Of a stretch of DNA of 64,000 nucleotides, positions 34,809 through 44,349 are shown in pieces; position 1 is the stretch's first letter; the number at the start of each line of letters is the position of its first letter. The notes beneath the pieces are model-generated. The model made no database searches and was not told where the DNA came from. It saw only the letters and a program-made list of their open reading frames with translations. The DNA is from Promethearchaeota archaeon. GTDB lineage: Archaea; Asgardarchaeota; Lokiarchaeia; Sigyniarchaeales; SOKP01. The stretch spans positions 131,320-195,319 of the forward strand of contig JAUWGH010000007.1 in the NCBI GenBank assembly GCA_030606485.1, written 5' to 3'. The position numbers were made by a program, and so were the translations under genes.

Positions 34809-35588
34809 TTATCTAATACCATTTATCTTTTTAGGACGAATGGCACTTAATTTGGAGTGTTGCAATTTTTTTCCAATATGGGCGATGATACCAGGGGCAT
34901 TTGTGTCTTCTTTAAGTATAATAATATTTTCTAAAAATCCCAATTTTTTTATTGTGATTATATCTTGCGAATGTCCTGTTATTGCTATTGCTTTTTTAAT
35001 TTGAGCTCTAGTAGAACCTGATACAAAAACTCTCTCTAATTTATCTAGAAAACAATCATTTATTATTTCTAAGGTATTTTTTGCAATTAATCCCTTAATC
35101 TCTTTCTTACTTTGAGAAATTTCTTCAACTTTTACATGGATTGGAAAGTTTTCAATGAAACCAAACGAGTCTATTATTTTTCTGAGTGGAATTTTTTTAC
35201 CTCTGCATAATTGATTTCTAAGAGTGTGAAGATTAATTAAAACATCGATAGTTGGATATCTAATGCTACAATCAATAAAAATACCAAAACCAACCTTTCC
35301 TACATCAACTAAATATCCTCTTAATACATCTCCTTTGTGAATTTCATTAAATCTAATTGTTGAACCAATCTTTTGTTTTATTAAATTTTTGACGAATTCC
35401 TCATCAGGTCCTTCAATTTTTATTTCAAGACGGTTATCTTGTTTTCTAAAGCTTACTATTTCAATATGTACATCTAGTTCCCTAATTTCATTAGATAACA
35501 TTTGTAAATATTTCTGAAAGAGGGGGTTAAAATCAAAATTTGGATTATAACTATAAATTTTCTCGGCCAAAATAAGTTTTTGAACCAT
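34809..35588 (-). CDS. DUF2110 family archaeal protein
   Basis: A 259-residue protein matching the archaea-specific DUF2110 family as I know it. An N-terminal alpha/beta part is followed by an S1/OB-like segment (about 85-130, GDVLRGYLVDVGKVGFGIFI) and a C-terminal RNA-binding-like part ending in a basic tail. The OB-like middle suggests an RNA- or ribosome-related role. No enzyme motif is visible. It is divergent from the small gene at 35661, with about 70 bases between starts. Confidence 0.75.
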   Translation of the reverse strand: MVQKLILAEKIYSYNPNFDFNPLFQKYLQMLSNEIRELDVHIEIVSFRKQDNRLEIKIEGPDEEFVKNLIKQKIGSTIRFNEIHKGDVLRGYLVDVGKVGFGIFIDCSIRYPTIDVLINLHTLRNQLCRGKKIPLRKIIDSFGFIENFPIHVKVEEISQSKKEIKGLIAKNTLEIINDCFLDKLERVFVSGSTRAQIKKAIAITGHSQDIITIKKLGFLENIIILKEDTNAPGIIAHIGKKLQHSKLSAIRPKKINGIR

Positions 35589-35660
35589 CTTTAAGTAAAA
35601 TAAACCTACATTTTTAAAGAAATTTTTGTATAAAATTAATAATAATTTTGAGGAATTAAT

Positions 35661-36038
35661 TTGAACGAATTTAAGTTTATTGAACTCGTTGATAAATTAA
35701 AGGAAGAATACGATGAAATAAAAGAAATCTTTCTCTTAGATTCCTTAGGAAATATTATTTTTAAATCAGAAAATTTTAGTTTAAATGAAAACGAGGCAAA
35801 AGAGATATTATATGCTTGGAAAAACAAAAAATCCTTTTTAAATTTTATGGGAAATCGTTTTGCAATTGTAAAATGGGCTAAAATTCAGTTAGCTGCAAAA
35901 AATATGTATGGAGAAGGTAGTATATGTGGGTCAATCACTCCTGATAATGAGTATTTTATCGCTCACATTCAAGAAAGTAAAGAATTACTTCTAATCGAAT
36001 GGTCAATAATAATCAATAAACTTGTTTGGCAAAATTGA
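35661..36038 (+). CDS. Small alpha/beta protein, possibly roadblock-like
   Basis: A 125-residue protein starting at TTG. The order helix-strand-strand (ELVDKLKEEYDEIKEIFLLDSLGNIIFKSENFS, here named by the DSLGNIIFKS turn) and two later strand pairs recalls Roadblock/LC7 or longin-like folds, which are abundant in Asgard genomes and act with small GTPases. Sequence similarity is weak and the family is not certain. It lies convergent with the membrane gene, four bases between stops. Confidence 0.5.
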   Translation: MNEFKFIELVDKLKEEYDEIKEIFLLDSLGNIIFKSENFSLNENEAKEILYAWKNKKSFLNFMGNRFAIVKWAKIQLAAKNMYGEGSICGSITPDNEYFIAHIQESKELLLIEWSIIINKLVWQN

Positions 36039-36042
36039 TTAT

Positions 36043-37068
36043 TTAAGGGGGCTTGCTTTTTTCTTTTAAAAGCATTTCTAATTCTTCCTTTTCTCCCTTT
36101 AATTTTTTAATCTTTCTATCTTTTCTTTTCATTTTTATAGAAATTAAAGTGATTCCATGAATATTTAGAAGTTTCTTTGTAAAAATAAATGTGCCTGTTA
36201 TAATACCAATTAAATAACCTAGATTCACGATCCAGTAATAATTTGATATAAGTTGATAAAATGGATTAAATATATCCCAAAAAGGAATTAGTATTGCGAA
36301 CACTCCAATAAATATTATTGCTACTAGAAGCATAATTTTTTCATACCTTGCAGGTTCATTTCTAAATAAGATATAAATTCTCACCCAATACATAATGCAA
36401 ATAAATAAAACTGGAGTAAAAATTAAAGATCCAATTGATAATATCAATAACATATTTAATGCAAATTTTCTGTGCCAAAGATCTAATACTTCATTAATCT
36501 CCATCTGATCTTGAACTTGGGCTAATGCAAAGTCTTTTCTAAGTTGGAAATATTTCTTTTTTAAAGATCTTCCCGTTTTTTTGAATCTTTTTTTCCACCA
36601 TGTTAATTTCCCCAACTCAGCTGCTTTATCAAATTCCTCAATAATGATTGGCTTTATGTATAAAGAAATAAGTAGAGATAAGATTCCATATAAGAAAAGA
36701 ATGTTTTCAATCCAAGCCATAATTCCTGTTTGTGAAAGGCTTCCTCCTCCAATTGCGCTGGATATTACCAAATAAAATCCATAACCTATCAATATAAAAG
36801 GAAATATAGATGTAAATATTGTAATATTTCGAGATGTTTTTTGTTTTCTTTTTAGTTTTTCACTTAATTTTTCAAGAATAAATATTGTCCCTTTGCTAAT
36901 ACTCAAAATTAACCCAAAACCACTTAAAAACTTAATTGAGATAAAGAAAATTAATAAAGTTCCGTATAATGATAATTCTCCCCAAAACAATATCCAAATC
37001 ATTAAAAATAAGGAAATTAAAAGCCCAACAATATAAATTACCAAAAATTTTTTCCGATTAGATTCCAT
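36043..37068 (-). CDS. Multi-pass membrane protein, unknown
   Basis: A 341-residue integral membrane protein with about eight hydrophobic helices. They lie around residues 10-30, 35-55, 82-103, 115-140, 204-230, 243-265 and 276-300. A basic cytoplasmic segment sits at 150-185 and a charged coiled C-terminal tail (KRKDRKIKKLKGEKEE). No transporter or enzyme motif is recognised. Confidence 0.7.
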   Translation of the reverse strand: MESNRKKFLVIYIVGLLISLFLMIWILFWGELSLYGTLLIFFISIKFLSGFGLILSISKGTIFILEKLSEKLKRKQKTSRNITIFTSIFPFILIGYGFYLVISSAIGGGSLSQTGIMAWIENILFLYGILSLLISLYIKPIIIEEFDKAAELGKLTWWKKRFKKTGRSLKKKYFQLRKDFALAQVQDQMEINEVLDLWHRKFALNMLLILSIGSLIFTPVLFICIMYWVRIYILFRNEPARYEKIMLLVAIIFIGVFAILIPFWDIFNPFYQLISNYYWIVNLGYLIGIITGTFIFTKKLLNIHGITLISIKMKRKDRKIKKLKGEKEELEMLLKEKSKPP

Positions 37069-37308
37069 ATTTTTAGTAATACAGTTTTGTTAATTAATTT
37101 TTTTTCTAAATATTAATAAAAAAGTAATTTCCAGAAAGAATTAATCCACATTTATCCCAACTTCAAAATCAAAAATGTTTTTATATTTTATTTTAACAAA
37201 TTTTAAATTTTTTAATTTATATAATCCCTTAATAAAGAAAAAGTAATAAAAAAATCTGAGAAAAATTAATAATAATTTTAAAAATTAGAATTTGGAGGAA
37301 AATTATAT

Positions 37309-38022
37309 ATGTTTGCTCAGCCGGGAAAAGGGTATGATATGGCAATAACACAATTTTCTCCTGAAGGGAGATTATTCCAAGTAGAATATGCAATAGAGGC
37401 TGTACGCAGAGGTACTACTACAATTGTTTGTAAAAATGATGAGTCAGTAGTATTTGCTGTGGAGAAAAAGTTTTCTAAACTTCAAGAACCGTGGGGTTCT
37501 GAAAAAATTTTCAAGATTGATGATCATATTGGAATTGCGATTAGTGGTTTAACCGCTGACGCTCGTGTTTTAATTGATAAAGCACGAATTCAAAGTCAAG
37601 TAAATATTTTGAGTTATGATGAAAAAATTTCTGTAAAAGATGTAACATTACATATTTGTGAATTTAAACAAGCATATACCCAAAATGCCGGCGTAAGACC
37701 ATTTGGAGTATCTTTTCTAATCGGTGGTGTTGATTCGAATGGTCCCTCAATTTATTTAACCGACCCTTCGGGGGCGTCTTGGGGTTATAAAGCTCAAGCA
37801 ATTGGTAGTGGAGCTACAGAAACTCGAGCTTTTTTAGAAGATAATTATAAAGATAATTTGAGTGATGAAGAATTATTACTCCTTCCATTAAAAGCTCTAC
37901 GTGATATGATGGGTGATGATTTAAACCCTAATACATGTGATATTGGAGTAATTATGAGGGATGATCGTTTATTTAGGATGATAAATGAGAAAGAAAAGAA
38001 GGAATTATTAGATAAAGTCTAA
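37309..38022 (+). CDS. psmA: Proteasome alpha subunit
   Basis: A 237-residue alpha subunit of the 20S proteasome. The N terminus has the YDMAITQFSPEGRLFQVEYA signature of alpha-type subunits, needed for ring assembly and gating. Alpha subunits lack the catalytic N-terminal Thr; that is in the beta subunit, which is not in this window. GGAGG at 37294-37298 lies ten bases before the ATG. It opens the archaeal RNA-processing superoperon. CDC48 at 59514-61763 is a likely unfoldase partner. Confidence 0.96.
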   Translation: MFAQPGKGYDMAITQFSPEGRLFQVEYAIEAVRRGTTTIVCKNDESVVFAVEKKFSKLQEPWGSEKIFKIDDHIGIAISGLTADARVLIDKARIQSQVNILSYDEKISVKDVTLHICEFKQAYTQNAGVRPFGVSFLIGGVDSNGPSIYLTDPSGASWGYKAQAIGSGATETRAFLEDNYKDNLSDEELLLLPLKALRDMMGDDLNPNTCDIGVIMRDDRLFRMINEKEKKELLDKV

Positions 38023-38109
38023 ATAAAATCATAGTAATTTTGTTCAAAGTTTTGATTAACAATATCTAGAAGTTTTAAAGGTATAATTTTATTAATTTAA
38101 AGAAAGAAA

Positions 38110-38901
38110 ATGATTAGAGACCGAGCTAGAATCGAATTAGGAAATCATGTCATTGGAAGAATTGAAAAAGGCAATAAAAAATTTGAAATGCTTTTAGATC
38201 CTGAAAAAGCATGGGCTGCTAAAAAGAAAATCAGAGAAGAAATTGAAAAAAAATTAAAAAAAGGGGATAGTAAAACACGGTTGACTGTTGATGATCTATT
38301 GAAATTTCAAGGTATTAATCTAGATTTAATTTTTGAGAGTTTTGCTGTTTTTGAAGATTTAAAAAGAGGGAAGAAAGCCCTTGATTCAGATATGCAAGAT
38401 TTACTTCAAACAACAGATTCCATGAGAATAGGAGCTGAAATTCTGTTAAATGGTCAAATTCAATGGACTCAGAAGCAAAGAGAAGAGGAATCTCAAAAGA
38501 AAATGAAACAAATAATAAATTTAATAGCAAAAAATGCAATTAATCCCCAAAATAAGAAACCTCATCCTCCCGAAAGAATTGAAAAGGCAATTGAACAAGC
38601 TAAAGTAAAACTTGATATCATGAAGAATGCTGAAGAGCAAGTTGAAGATATTGTAAAAGCAATTCGGTCAATCATCCCAATTCGAATCGAACAAGTACAA
38701 TTGGCAATAAAAATACCTTCATCCTTTGCCGCAAAAGGTTATAATATGGTCGCTAGATATGGCACTATAAAAAAAGAAGAATGGCAATCTGATGGAGCTT
38801 GGGTAACCATTATTGATCTTCCTGCAGGGTTGCAAGCTGAATTTTTAGATAAATTGAATAAATTAACCCATGGACGAGTACAAATAAAAACATTGAAATA
38901 A
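38110..38901 (+). CDS. SBDS family ribosome maturation protein
   Basis: A 263-residue SBDS homologue. The N-terminal FYSH domain contains the VFEDLKRGKKA region and IL-x-NGQIQWT. Then come a helical middle and a C-terminal ferredoxin-like domain. In eukaryotes SBDS helps release the anti-association factor eIF6 from 60S subunits. In archaea it sits in the exosome operon, as here. It lies 87 bases after psmA. Confidence 0.95.
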   Translation: MIRDRARIELGNHVIGRIEKGNKKFEMLLDPEKAWAAKKKIREEIEKKLKKGDSKTRLTVDDLLKFQGINLDLIFESFAVFEDLKRGKKALDSDMQDLLQTTDSMRIGAEILLNGQIQWTQKQREEESQKKMKQIINLIAKNAINPQNKKPHPPERIEKAIEQAKVKLDIMKNAEEQVEDIVKAIRSIIPIRIEQVQLAIKIPSSFAAKGYNMVARYGTIKKEEWQSDGAWVTIIDLPAGLQAEFLDKLNKLTHGRVQIKTLK

Positions 38902-38995
38902 TCTGATCTAAAATCAGCAATGGATCTTTATGTAGAATTTATTATTACTTTTTCTTAGAAAATAATTAATTAAAAAAATAGAAGGTGATTTAACT

Positions 38996-39748
38996 GTGGA
39001 AGTTGAAGACATTGACGAAATTGACCTTAATCAAATGAAAGATAAAGAAATAGTTATTCCAGGAGAAGTTTTATCCGAAGATTTAACTAATTTTACTCCA
39101 GGAAGAGGTACTACAAAACAAGGCAATAAAATTATCTCTTTATTTGTAGGGCTTAAAGTTATTAGAAAGAATTATATTAATGTTATTCCATTACGTGGAA
39201 TATATACTCCTACTGAGGGAGATAAGGTTATTGGCGTAATAATAGATAAAAATCCTGTAAAATGGAAATTAGACATCAACGCAAGAAATTTTGGAATTTT
39301 AAAACCAAGTAATACTGTTGCGAGAACTCAAAAATTCAGAAAAGGAAGACCTGAAAGAGTTTATGAAACTACTGAAAAATTCAGTGTTGGTGATGTTCTA
39401 ATAGTAAAAATCACACAAGCGGATAGATTACATCATCCAGAGTTAACAACTCAAGGTAAATATTTAGGCAAGCGACATTCAGGAAAACTTATTGAAATCC
39501 CTCCTCCCAAAATACCAAGAATTATAGGACGAAAAGGATCAATGATTAATCTATTAAAAGAAATGACTAATTGTAATATTTTTGTAACTCAAAATGGAAG
39601 GATCTGGATACAGGGGGATAATTTTGAGAAGGAAATGTTATTAATTGATACAATCCATAAAATTGAGACTGAAGCACATACTTCTGGTTTAACTGATAGA
39701 ATTAAGGACTTTATTATAAATGAAAAAACAATAAGAGGTATAAATTAA
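38996..39748 (+). CDS. rrp4: Exosome RNA-binding subunit Rrp4
   Basis: A 250-residue cap protein of the archaeal exosome with S1 domain (about 65-145) and KH domain (IPRIIGRKGSMINLLKE near 173-190). It binds RNA and feeds the Rrp41/Rrp42 ring. The start is GTG, seven bases after AGGTGA. Its stop overlaps the rrp41 start (TAATG). A long insertion-free linker links the two domains. Confidence 0.95.
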   Translation: MEVEDIDEIDLNQMKDKEIVIPGEVLSEDLTNFTPGRGTTKQGNKIISLFVGLKVIRKNYINVIPLRGIYTPTEGDKVIGVIIDKNPVKWKLDINARNFGILKPSNTVARTQKFRKGRPERVYETTEKFSVGDVLIVKITQADRLHHPELTTQGKYLGKRHSGKLIEIPPPKIPRIIGRKGSMINLLKEMTNCNIFVTQNGRIWIQGDNFEKEMLLIDTIHKIETEAHTSGLTDRIKDFIINEKTIRGIN

Positions 39749-40587
39749 TGAGTTTATTAATTAAGGATGAATCTCCAGAAAAGTTGATTGGAGAAGATGG
39801 AAAAAGGTTAGATGGGAGAGATTTAAATGAATTAAGATCTATTAAGATGGAAGTCGGAGTAATTCCAAATGCAGATGGAAGTGCTTATATTGAATGGGGT
39901 GGTAATAAGATTTATGCTGCTGTGTATGGACCAAGAGAAGTTCACCCTAGACATGATGCTCGACCAGATAGGGGTATCTTAAGGACTTTTTATAGGATGA
40001 CAACTTTTAGTGTTTCTGAAAGAAAAAGACCGGCTCCAGGAAGAAGGGAAAAAGAAATCTCAATGGTAATAAAAAATGCAATCGAACCAGTATTGTTTTT
40101 AGAATTATACCCAGACTCAGTAGTAGAAGTATTTATTGAAGTAATATCAGCGGATGGAGGAACAAGATGTGCCTGTACTGCAGTAGCTATACTCGCATTA
40201 GCTGATGCTGGAATTCCAATGAAGGGTTTAATAACCGCAGTGGCTGCTGGTAAAGTAGATGGAAAAATTATTATAGACTGCAGTGGAGATGAGGATAAAT
40301 CGGGAGAAGCTGATTTACCATGTGCAATTTCATGGTATAATAATCAAATTGCCTTATTACAATTTGATGGAATCATGGATCTCAAAGAATTTGATAAATC
40401 AATTGATCAAATATTAGAAGCCTTAGAAAAGATACGTAAATTGCAAGAAGAAGCTTTAAAAAAGAGATATATTGATGTTCGAGACCATTTAAAAAATTAT
40501 AACCCTAAAGTAGTTACAACAAATAATATTGAAGAAAAAATTGATTCAAATAACCAAAAAAATCAAAATGGAGGAGATCAAACATAA
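39748..40587 (+). CDS. rrp41: Exosome catalytic subunit Rrp41
   Basis: A 279-residue RNase PH-fold protein. The phosphate/RNA-binding arginines lie in KRPAPGRREKEIS near 95-105 and the catalytic aspartates in ADLPCAISWYN near 190. It is the active phosphorolytic subunit that degrades RNA 3'-5'. A charged Asn/Lys-rich tail of about 40 residues ends the protein. It is coupled by one-base overlaps to rrp4 and rrp42. Confidence 0.95.
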   Translation: MSLLIKDESPEKLIGEDGKRLDGRDLNELRSIKMEVGVIPNADGSAYIEWGGNKIYAAVYGPREVHPRHDARPDRGILRTFYRMTTFSVSERKRPAPGRREKEISMVIKNAIEPVLFLELYPDSVVEVFIEVISADGGTRCACTAVAILALADAGIPMKGLITAVAAGKVDGKIIIDCSGDEDKSGEADLPCAISWYNNQIALLQFDGIMDLKEFDKSIDQILEALEKIRKLQEEALKKRYIDVRDHLKNYNPKVVTTNNIEEKIDSNNQKNQNGGDQT

Positions 40588-41426
40588 TGAGTTTATCAAA
40601 AATACTTGTGTCGACTGAGAGAAAATATATACTGAAAAATTTAAAACAGGATAAAAGAATTGACGGAAGAGACTTGTTCCAATATCGTGATATAAATATT
40701 GATGCTAATATAGTAAAAGCTGCTGAAGGTTCTGCAAAAGTTCAATTAGGTAAAACATGTGTCATTACTGGTGTTAAATATGAATTAGGACCTCCATTTC
40801 CGGACATGCCTGATAAAGGGGTTTTTACTGTAATGGCTGAATTAGTTCCTATGAGTTGGGGCGCATTTGAAGGAGGTCCACCAGGTAAACAAGCAATAGA
40901 ATTGGCAAGATTAATAGATAGACCAATTAGAAGCGCAAAAACTATACAAAATGAGATGTTATGTCTAATTCCTAATAAATTAGTCTACATTATTTTTATT
41001 GATGTATATTTAATTAATTATTCAGGAAATTTAATCGATAGTGGAGCTATCAGTGCATTAACCGCTCTAGTTTCATCAAAAATTCCAACAGCTAAAATAT
41101 TGGATGAGGAGAAAGTTAAAGTCGAATGGGATGGAGGTTATTTTAATACAAAGAAATTACTAAAAAACCTTCCAATATCTATAACATTTGGAAAAATAGA
41201 TGATGTAGTATTCGTAGATCCTAACTTAACAGAGGAATTAGTAATGGATGGAAGAATAACTTATGCATTTGATGATGACGGAAATTTAGTTTCATTACAA
41301 AAAGGTGGATTAGCGACGTTTTCTATTGATGAGGTAAAATCTCTTGCCCGAAAAGCTAAAGAACTTGGAGATAAAATGAGAAAGGATTTGAATCTATGGC
41401 AATATCAGAATTTAAAAAATAAATAA
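40587..41426 (+). CDS. rrp42: Exosome subunit Rrp42
   Basis: A 279-residue RNase PH-fold partner of Rrp41 that shapes the ring and helps bind RNA but lacks catalytic residues. Family marks include DGRDLFQYRDI near 26 and the FEGGPPGKQAIELARLIDR segment near 92. The gene starts within the rrp41 stop (TAATG). Confidence 0.95.
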   Translation: MSLSKILVSTERKYILKNLKQDKRIDGRDLFQYRDINIDANIVKAAEGSAKVQLGKTCVITGVKYELGPPFPDMPDKGVFTVMAELVPMSWGAFEGGPPGKQAIELARLIDRPIRSAKTIQNEMLCLIPNKLVYIIFIDVYLINYSGNLIDSGAISALTALVSSKIPTAKILDEEKVKVEWDGGYFNTKKLLKNLPISITFGKIDDVVFVDPNLTEELVMDGRITYAFDDDGNLVSLQKGGLATFSIDEVKSLARKAKELGDKMRKDLNLWQYQNLKNK

Positions 41427-41480
41427 GTTTTTTTTTAATTGTTCTTTTTTTATTTTAATTACTTAACTACGTACAAAATT

Positions 41481-41762
41481 ATGTCAAAAACGAAAAAAGT
41501 TGGTATTACAGGAAGATATGGAGCCAGATATGGTACAACCATTCGAAAACGAGTCAAAAAAATAGAAGACCTATTACACTCTAATCCTAAATGTCCTAAA
41601 TGCTTTACTCCAGCAATCAAGAGAAAATCTACAGGAATATGGTACTGTAAAAAATGCGGCTGTGAATTCACAGGAGGTTCTTACCAAATGGAGACACAAA
41701 GGGCGATTGAATCAAAGCGAATTACAAAAAGAAAACAACGAGAATTAGAAATTGAAGAATAA
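41481..41762 (+). CDS. rpl37ae: Ribosomal protein eL43 (L37Ae)
   Basis: A 93-residue zinc-ribbon ribosomal protein. It has the N-terminal TGRYGARYGTTIRKRVKKIE segment and the Cys pairs CPKC and CKKC. I use the ATG at 41481, which gives the family start MSKTKKVG. A longer in-frame start at 41439 would add an unlikely hydrophobic leader. It is followed after two bases by pcc1; rpoP, commonly found in between, is absent. Confidence 0.95.
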   Translation: MSKTKKVGITGRYGARYGTTIRKRVKKIEDLLHSNPKCPKCFTPAIKRKSTGIWYCKKCGCEFTGGSYQMETQRAIESKRITKRKQRELEIEE

Positions 41763-41764
41763 TA

Positions 41765-42013
41765 ATGGAAAAAATTATTTCTAGAATTGAAATAGAATTT
41801 AAAGATGAAGAAATACGTGATATTTCTTATAACTCTTTTATTCCTGAACTCTCTCAATTATCACGAAAAAGAACATCACTAAATATTGAAAAAGGTAAAA
41901 ATTCCATAATTTTTAATGTAACAGCAACTGATATTACTGCTTTTCGAGCAGCCGTTTCAGATATTATAAATTTTGGAAAAATATTAGAAAAATCTAAAAA
42001 GTTATTAAAATAG
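41765..42013 (+). CDS. pcc1: KEOPS complex subunit Pcc1
   Basis: An 82-residue Pcc1-like protein with an alpha/beta fold. It has the family end DITAFRAAVSDIINFGKILEKS. Pcc1 dimerises and binds Kae1 in the complex that makes the t6A modification of tRNA. Its place between eL43 and prefoldin beta is the conserved archaeal location. Cgi121 and Sua5, two other t6A genes, lie 4-6 kb downstream. Confidence 0.88.
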   Translation: MEKIISRIEIEFKDEEIRDISYNSFIPELSQLSRKRTSLNIEKGKNSIIFNVTATDITAFRAAVSDIINFGKILEKSKKLLK

Positions 42014-42045
42014 TTAAGTTATATTAAAAGAAAGAGGAAATTTTT

Positions 42046-42417
42046 ATGAGCATACCCTATGAGAATTTATCTGATGATCTAAAAAATAAATTGCAAAATT
42101 ATAATAATCTGGTTCGAACTCTCGAATTTCTTACTCAACAAAGATTTGAATTAGAACGTGGATTGAGGGATGCTGAACTTGCAATCGGAGAATTAGATAA
42201 AACAGAATCTGATAAAGAAGTTTATAAGTCTATTGGGGGCATAATGGTAAAAAGTGAGAGAGACAGACTTTTGGATGAAAAAAAAAGTCAAAAAGCTTCA
42301 ATTGAGTTGAAATTAAAAACCATAACCCAACGAGAAGAACGAACAAAAACCCAATTAGAAACATTAAGAATAGCACTAGAAAAAGATTTTAAGGACCAAG
42401 GAATAAGCCAATCTTAA
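42046..42417 (+). CDS. pfdB: Prefoldin beta subunit
   Basis: A 123-residue prefoldin beta chain. Two long coiled-coil helices flank a short beta hairpin segment (VYKSIGGIMVKSERDRL), the classic prefoldin signature. Six-subunit prefoldin captures unfolded proteins for the chaperonin. The ATG follows AGAGGAAATTTTT. Confidence 0.93.
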   Translation: MSIPYENLSDDLKNKLQNYNNLVRTLEFLTQQRFELERGLRDAELAIGELDKTESDKEVYKSIGGIMVKSERDRLLDEKKSQKASIELKLKTITQREERTKTQLETLRIALEKDFKDQGISQS

Positions 42418-42427
42418 ATTAACAATT

Positions 42428-43459
42428 ATGAATTCTAACTTAAAAAAAAAAATAACGAATATAATTTCATTTATCGAAGGAAAAAATATAATCATATCCA
42501 CCCATAGTTTGGCAGATGTAGACGGCATAGCCTCTGCATTTGGTTTAAAACTTTTTTTAAGTAAAATATTGAAACATTCACTTATAGATTTAAGATTTCC
42601 AAAATGCACCAAGTATAATAAACAAATAATTAAAATAATTGAATCTATATGTGAATGTAAAATTTTAAATACATCTTCTAATATTGATTTCAAACCAGAT
42701 ATTTTACTCATTACTGATACAAATAATTATAATCAAATTAGATTTAAAGAATTAAATCTTAAATATCGGGACATTAAATCAAATTTAATATACATTGATC
42801 ATCACAGAAAAGGAAATAATTTAAAAAATAAACCTCTTGACAAATACAATATCATCATGGATAATTACACTTCTGCCAGTGAGATAATTCTTGACATTCT
42901 CAGACTTTTTAATATCAAATTGAATAAATGCATTTTACATTTATTTGCAGCGGCTATTCTTACAGATACAGGTAATTTTAAATATGCAACTAATGAAACC
43001 TTTAGTCGATTTAACTTTCTTCTTCAAAAAGGATTAGATTATAAAATAATCCTAGGTATCCTTAAGATGGAAGTTGATGTTTCTGAAAAAATCGCAATAA
43101 TTAAGGGGAGTCAAAGAAGTAAATTAATTCGGTATGGAGACTGGTTAGTATGCAAAACTCAAGTTAGTAATTATGAATCAAGTGTGGCTACATCGCTAAT
43201 AAATTTAGGATATGATATCGTATTAGTAATTTCTCCTTCAAAAAAAAGCGATGCGTTTAGAATAACTTCAAGGGCAAATCAAAAAGTAATAAATGAAACT
43301 GGGATTCATCTTGGAGAACTCTTTAACGAAATTTCCGAAATTAGCCAAGGCAACGGAGGAGGACATAATGGAGCTGCATCCCACGTTGGAAAAATAAAAC
43401 TTGAATCTACTATAGAAAAAATTTTTAGTTATTTTGAGAAAAAATTAATAGAAAAATAA
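42428..43459 (+). CDS. DHH family phosphoesterase
   Basis: A 343-residue DHH/DHHA1 protein. Early metal-binding motifs include STHSLADVDGIAS, then DTNN near 97 and IDHHRKG near 119. The C-terminal DHHA1 domain ends with GNGGGHNGAAS near 320. Family members include NrnA-like nanoRNases, c-di-AMP phosphodiesterases and archaeal RecJ-like nucleases. The location after prefoldin in the exosome operon suggests RNA or nucleotide turnover. It cannot be assigned to one activity. Confidence 0.85.
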   Translation: MNSNLKKKITNIISFIEGKNIIISTHSLADVDGIASAFGLKLFLSKILKHSLIDLRFPKCTKYNKQIIKIIESICECKILNTSSNIDFKPDILLITDTNNYNQIRFKELNLKYRDIKSNLIYIDHHRKGNNLKNKPLDKYNIIMDNYTSASEIILDILRLFNIKLNKCILHLFAAAILTDTGNFKYATNETFSRFNFLLQKGLDYKIILGILKMEVDVSEKIAIIKGSQRSKLIRYGDWLVCKTQVSNYESSVATSLINLGYDIVLVISPSKKSDAFRITSRANQKVINETGIHLGELFNEISEISQGNGGGHNGAASHVGKIKLESTIEKIFSYFEKKLIEK

Positions 43460-43501
43460 TCTTAGAAATATTTATCATAACTCACAATAAAAGTTTTTAC
43501 C

Positions 43502-44344
43502 TTGAATTTAATTAAATTTGAAGATTTCAGTTTTAAATACGACCAAGCACAAGATTTCGTATTGAAAGATATTAAATTAAACATAGAGTCAGGTAAATTC
43601 ATTTTATTGTGTGGAATTACAGGCTCGGGAAAAACAAGTTTAGTCCGAGCAATGAATGGTTTGATTCCACAATTTTATCACGGTGAAATAAAAGGGGATG
43701 TATTTGTAAAAGGAAAAAATACTAAAAATGTTCCCACATCAACATTATCAAGAGATGTAGGTTTAGTATTTCAAAATCCTGAGAATCAATTAATAGCTAT
43801 GAATGTAGAACGAGAAATTGCGTTTGGGCCTGAAAATATTGGTATTCCTTGGGATGAAATGGATTCGAGAATTAAAGAATGTATTAAAATTACAGATATT
43901 GAACATCTTAGAAAAAAAGCACCATTTGAAATAAGTGGTGGAGAACAACAGAGGGTTGCGATTGCTTCAATACTCGCATTACAGCCAGAGATTATAATTT
44001 TTGATGAACCAACTTCACTTCTAGACCCAAAAAGTGCAATTCAAATTCTTAATTTATTGAAAAAGATCCTTCTTGAAAAAAAAATATCTACAATAATAGT
44101 TATTGAACATAGACTGGATATTGTACTTCCTTTAGCCGATGAAGTTATATTGATTGACAAAGGACGAATTATTGAGCATGGTGAAGCCCATTATGTGATA
44201 AATGGAGAAAAATTTTTAAATTCAGGAGTTAATATTCCAAAATGTGTTTCAGTTTTTCAAAAATTAATGAATCAGAATATATTTACCGGTAAATTGCCAA
44301 TTTCAATCGAAGAAACTAAAAATTTGATAAATTCTATAAAATAG
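43502..44344 (+). CDS. ecfA1: ECF transporter ATPase, first subunit
   Basis: A 280-residue ABC ATPase. Walker A GITGSGKT, Q-loop FQNPENQ, signature ISGGEQQR, Walker B IIIFDEPTS and switch IEHR are all intact. The start is TTG at 43502. With the second ATPase and EcfT it energises a membrane importer for a vitamin or metal. No S-component is seen in this window, so the substrate is open. Confidence 0.9.
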   Translation: MNLIKFEDFSFKYDQAQDFVLKDIKLNIESGKFILLCGITGSGKTSLVRAMNGLIPQFYHGEIKGDVFVKGKNTKNVPTSTLSRDVGLVFQNPENQLIAMNVEREIAFGPENIGIPWDEMDSRIKECIKITDIEHLRKKAPFEISGGEQQRVAIASILALQPEIIIFDEPTSLLDPKSAIQILNLLKKILLEKKISTIIVIEHRLDIVLPLADEVILIDKGRIIEHGEAHYVINGEKFLNSGVNIPKCVSVFQKLMNQNIFTGKLPISIEETKNLINSIK

Positions 44345-44349
44345 ACTGG

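Noticed and set aside
38904-38918. Hairpin CTGAT-CTAAA-ATCAG after SBDS as a terminator
   Set aside because: The stem has only five bases and no T-run close after it; transcription probably continues into rrp4.
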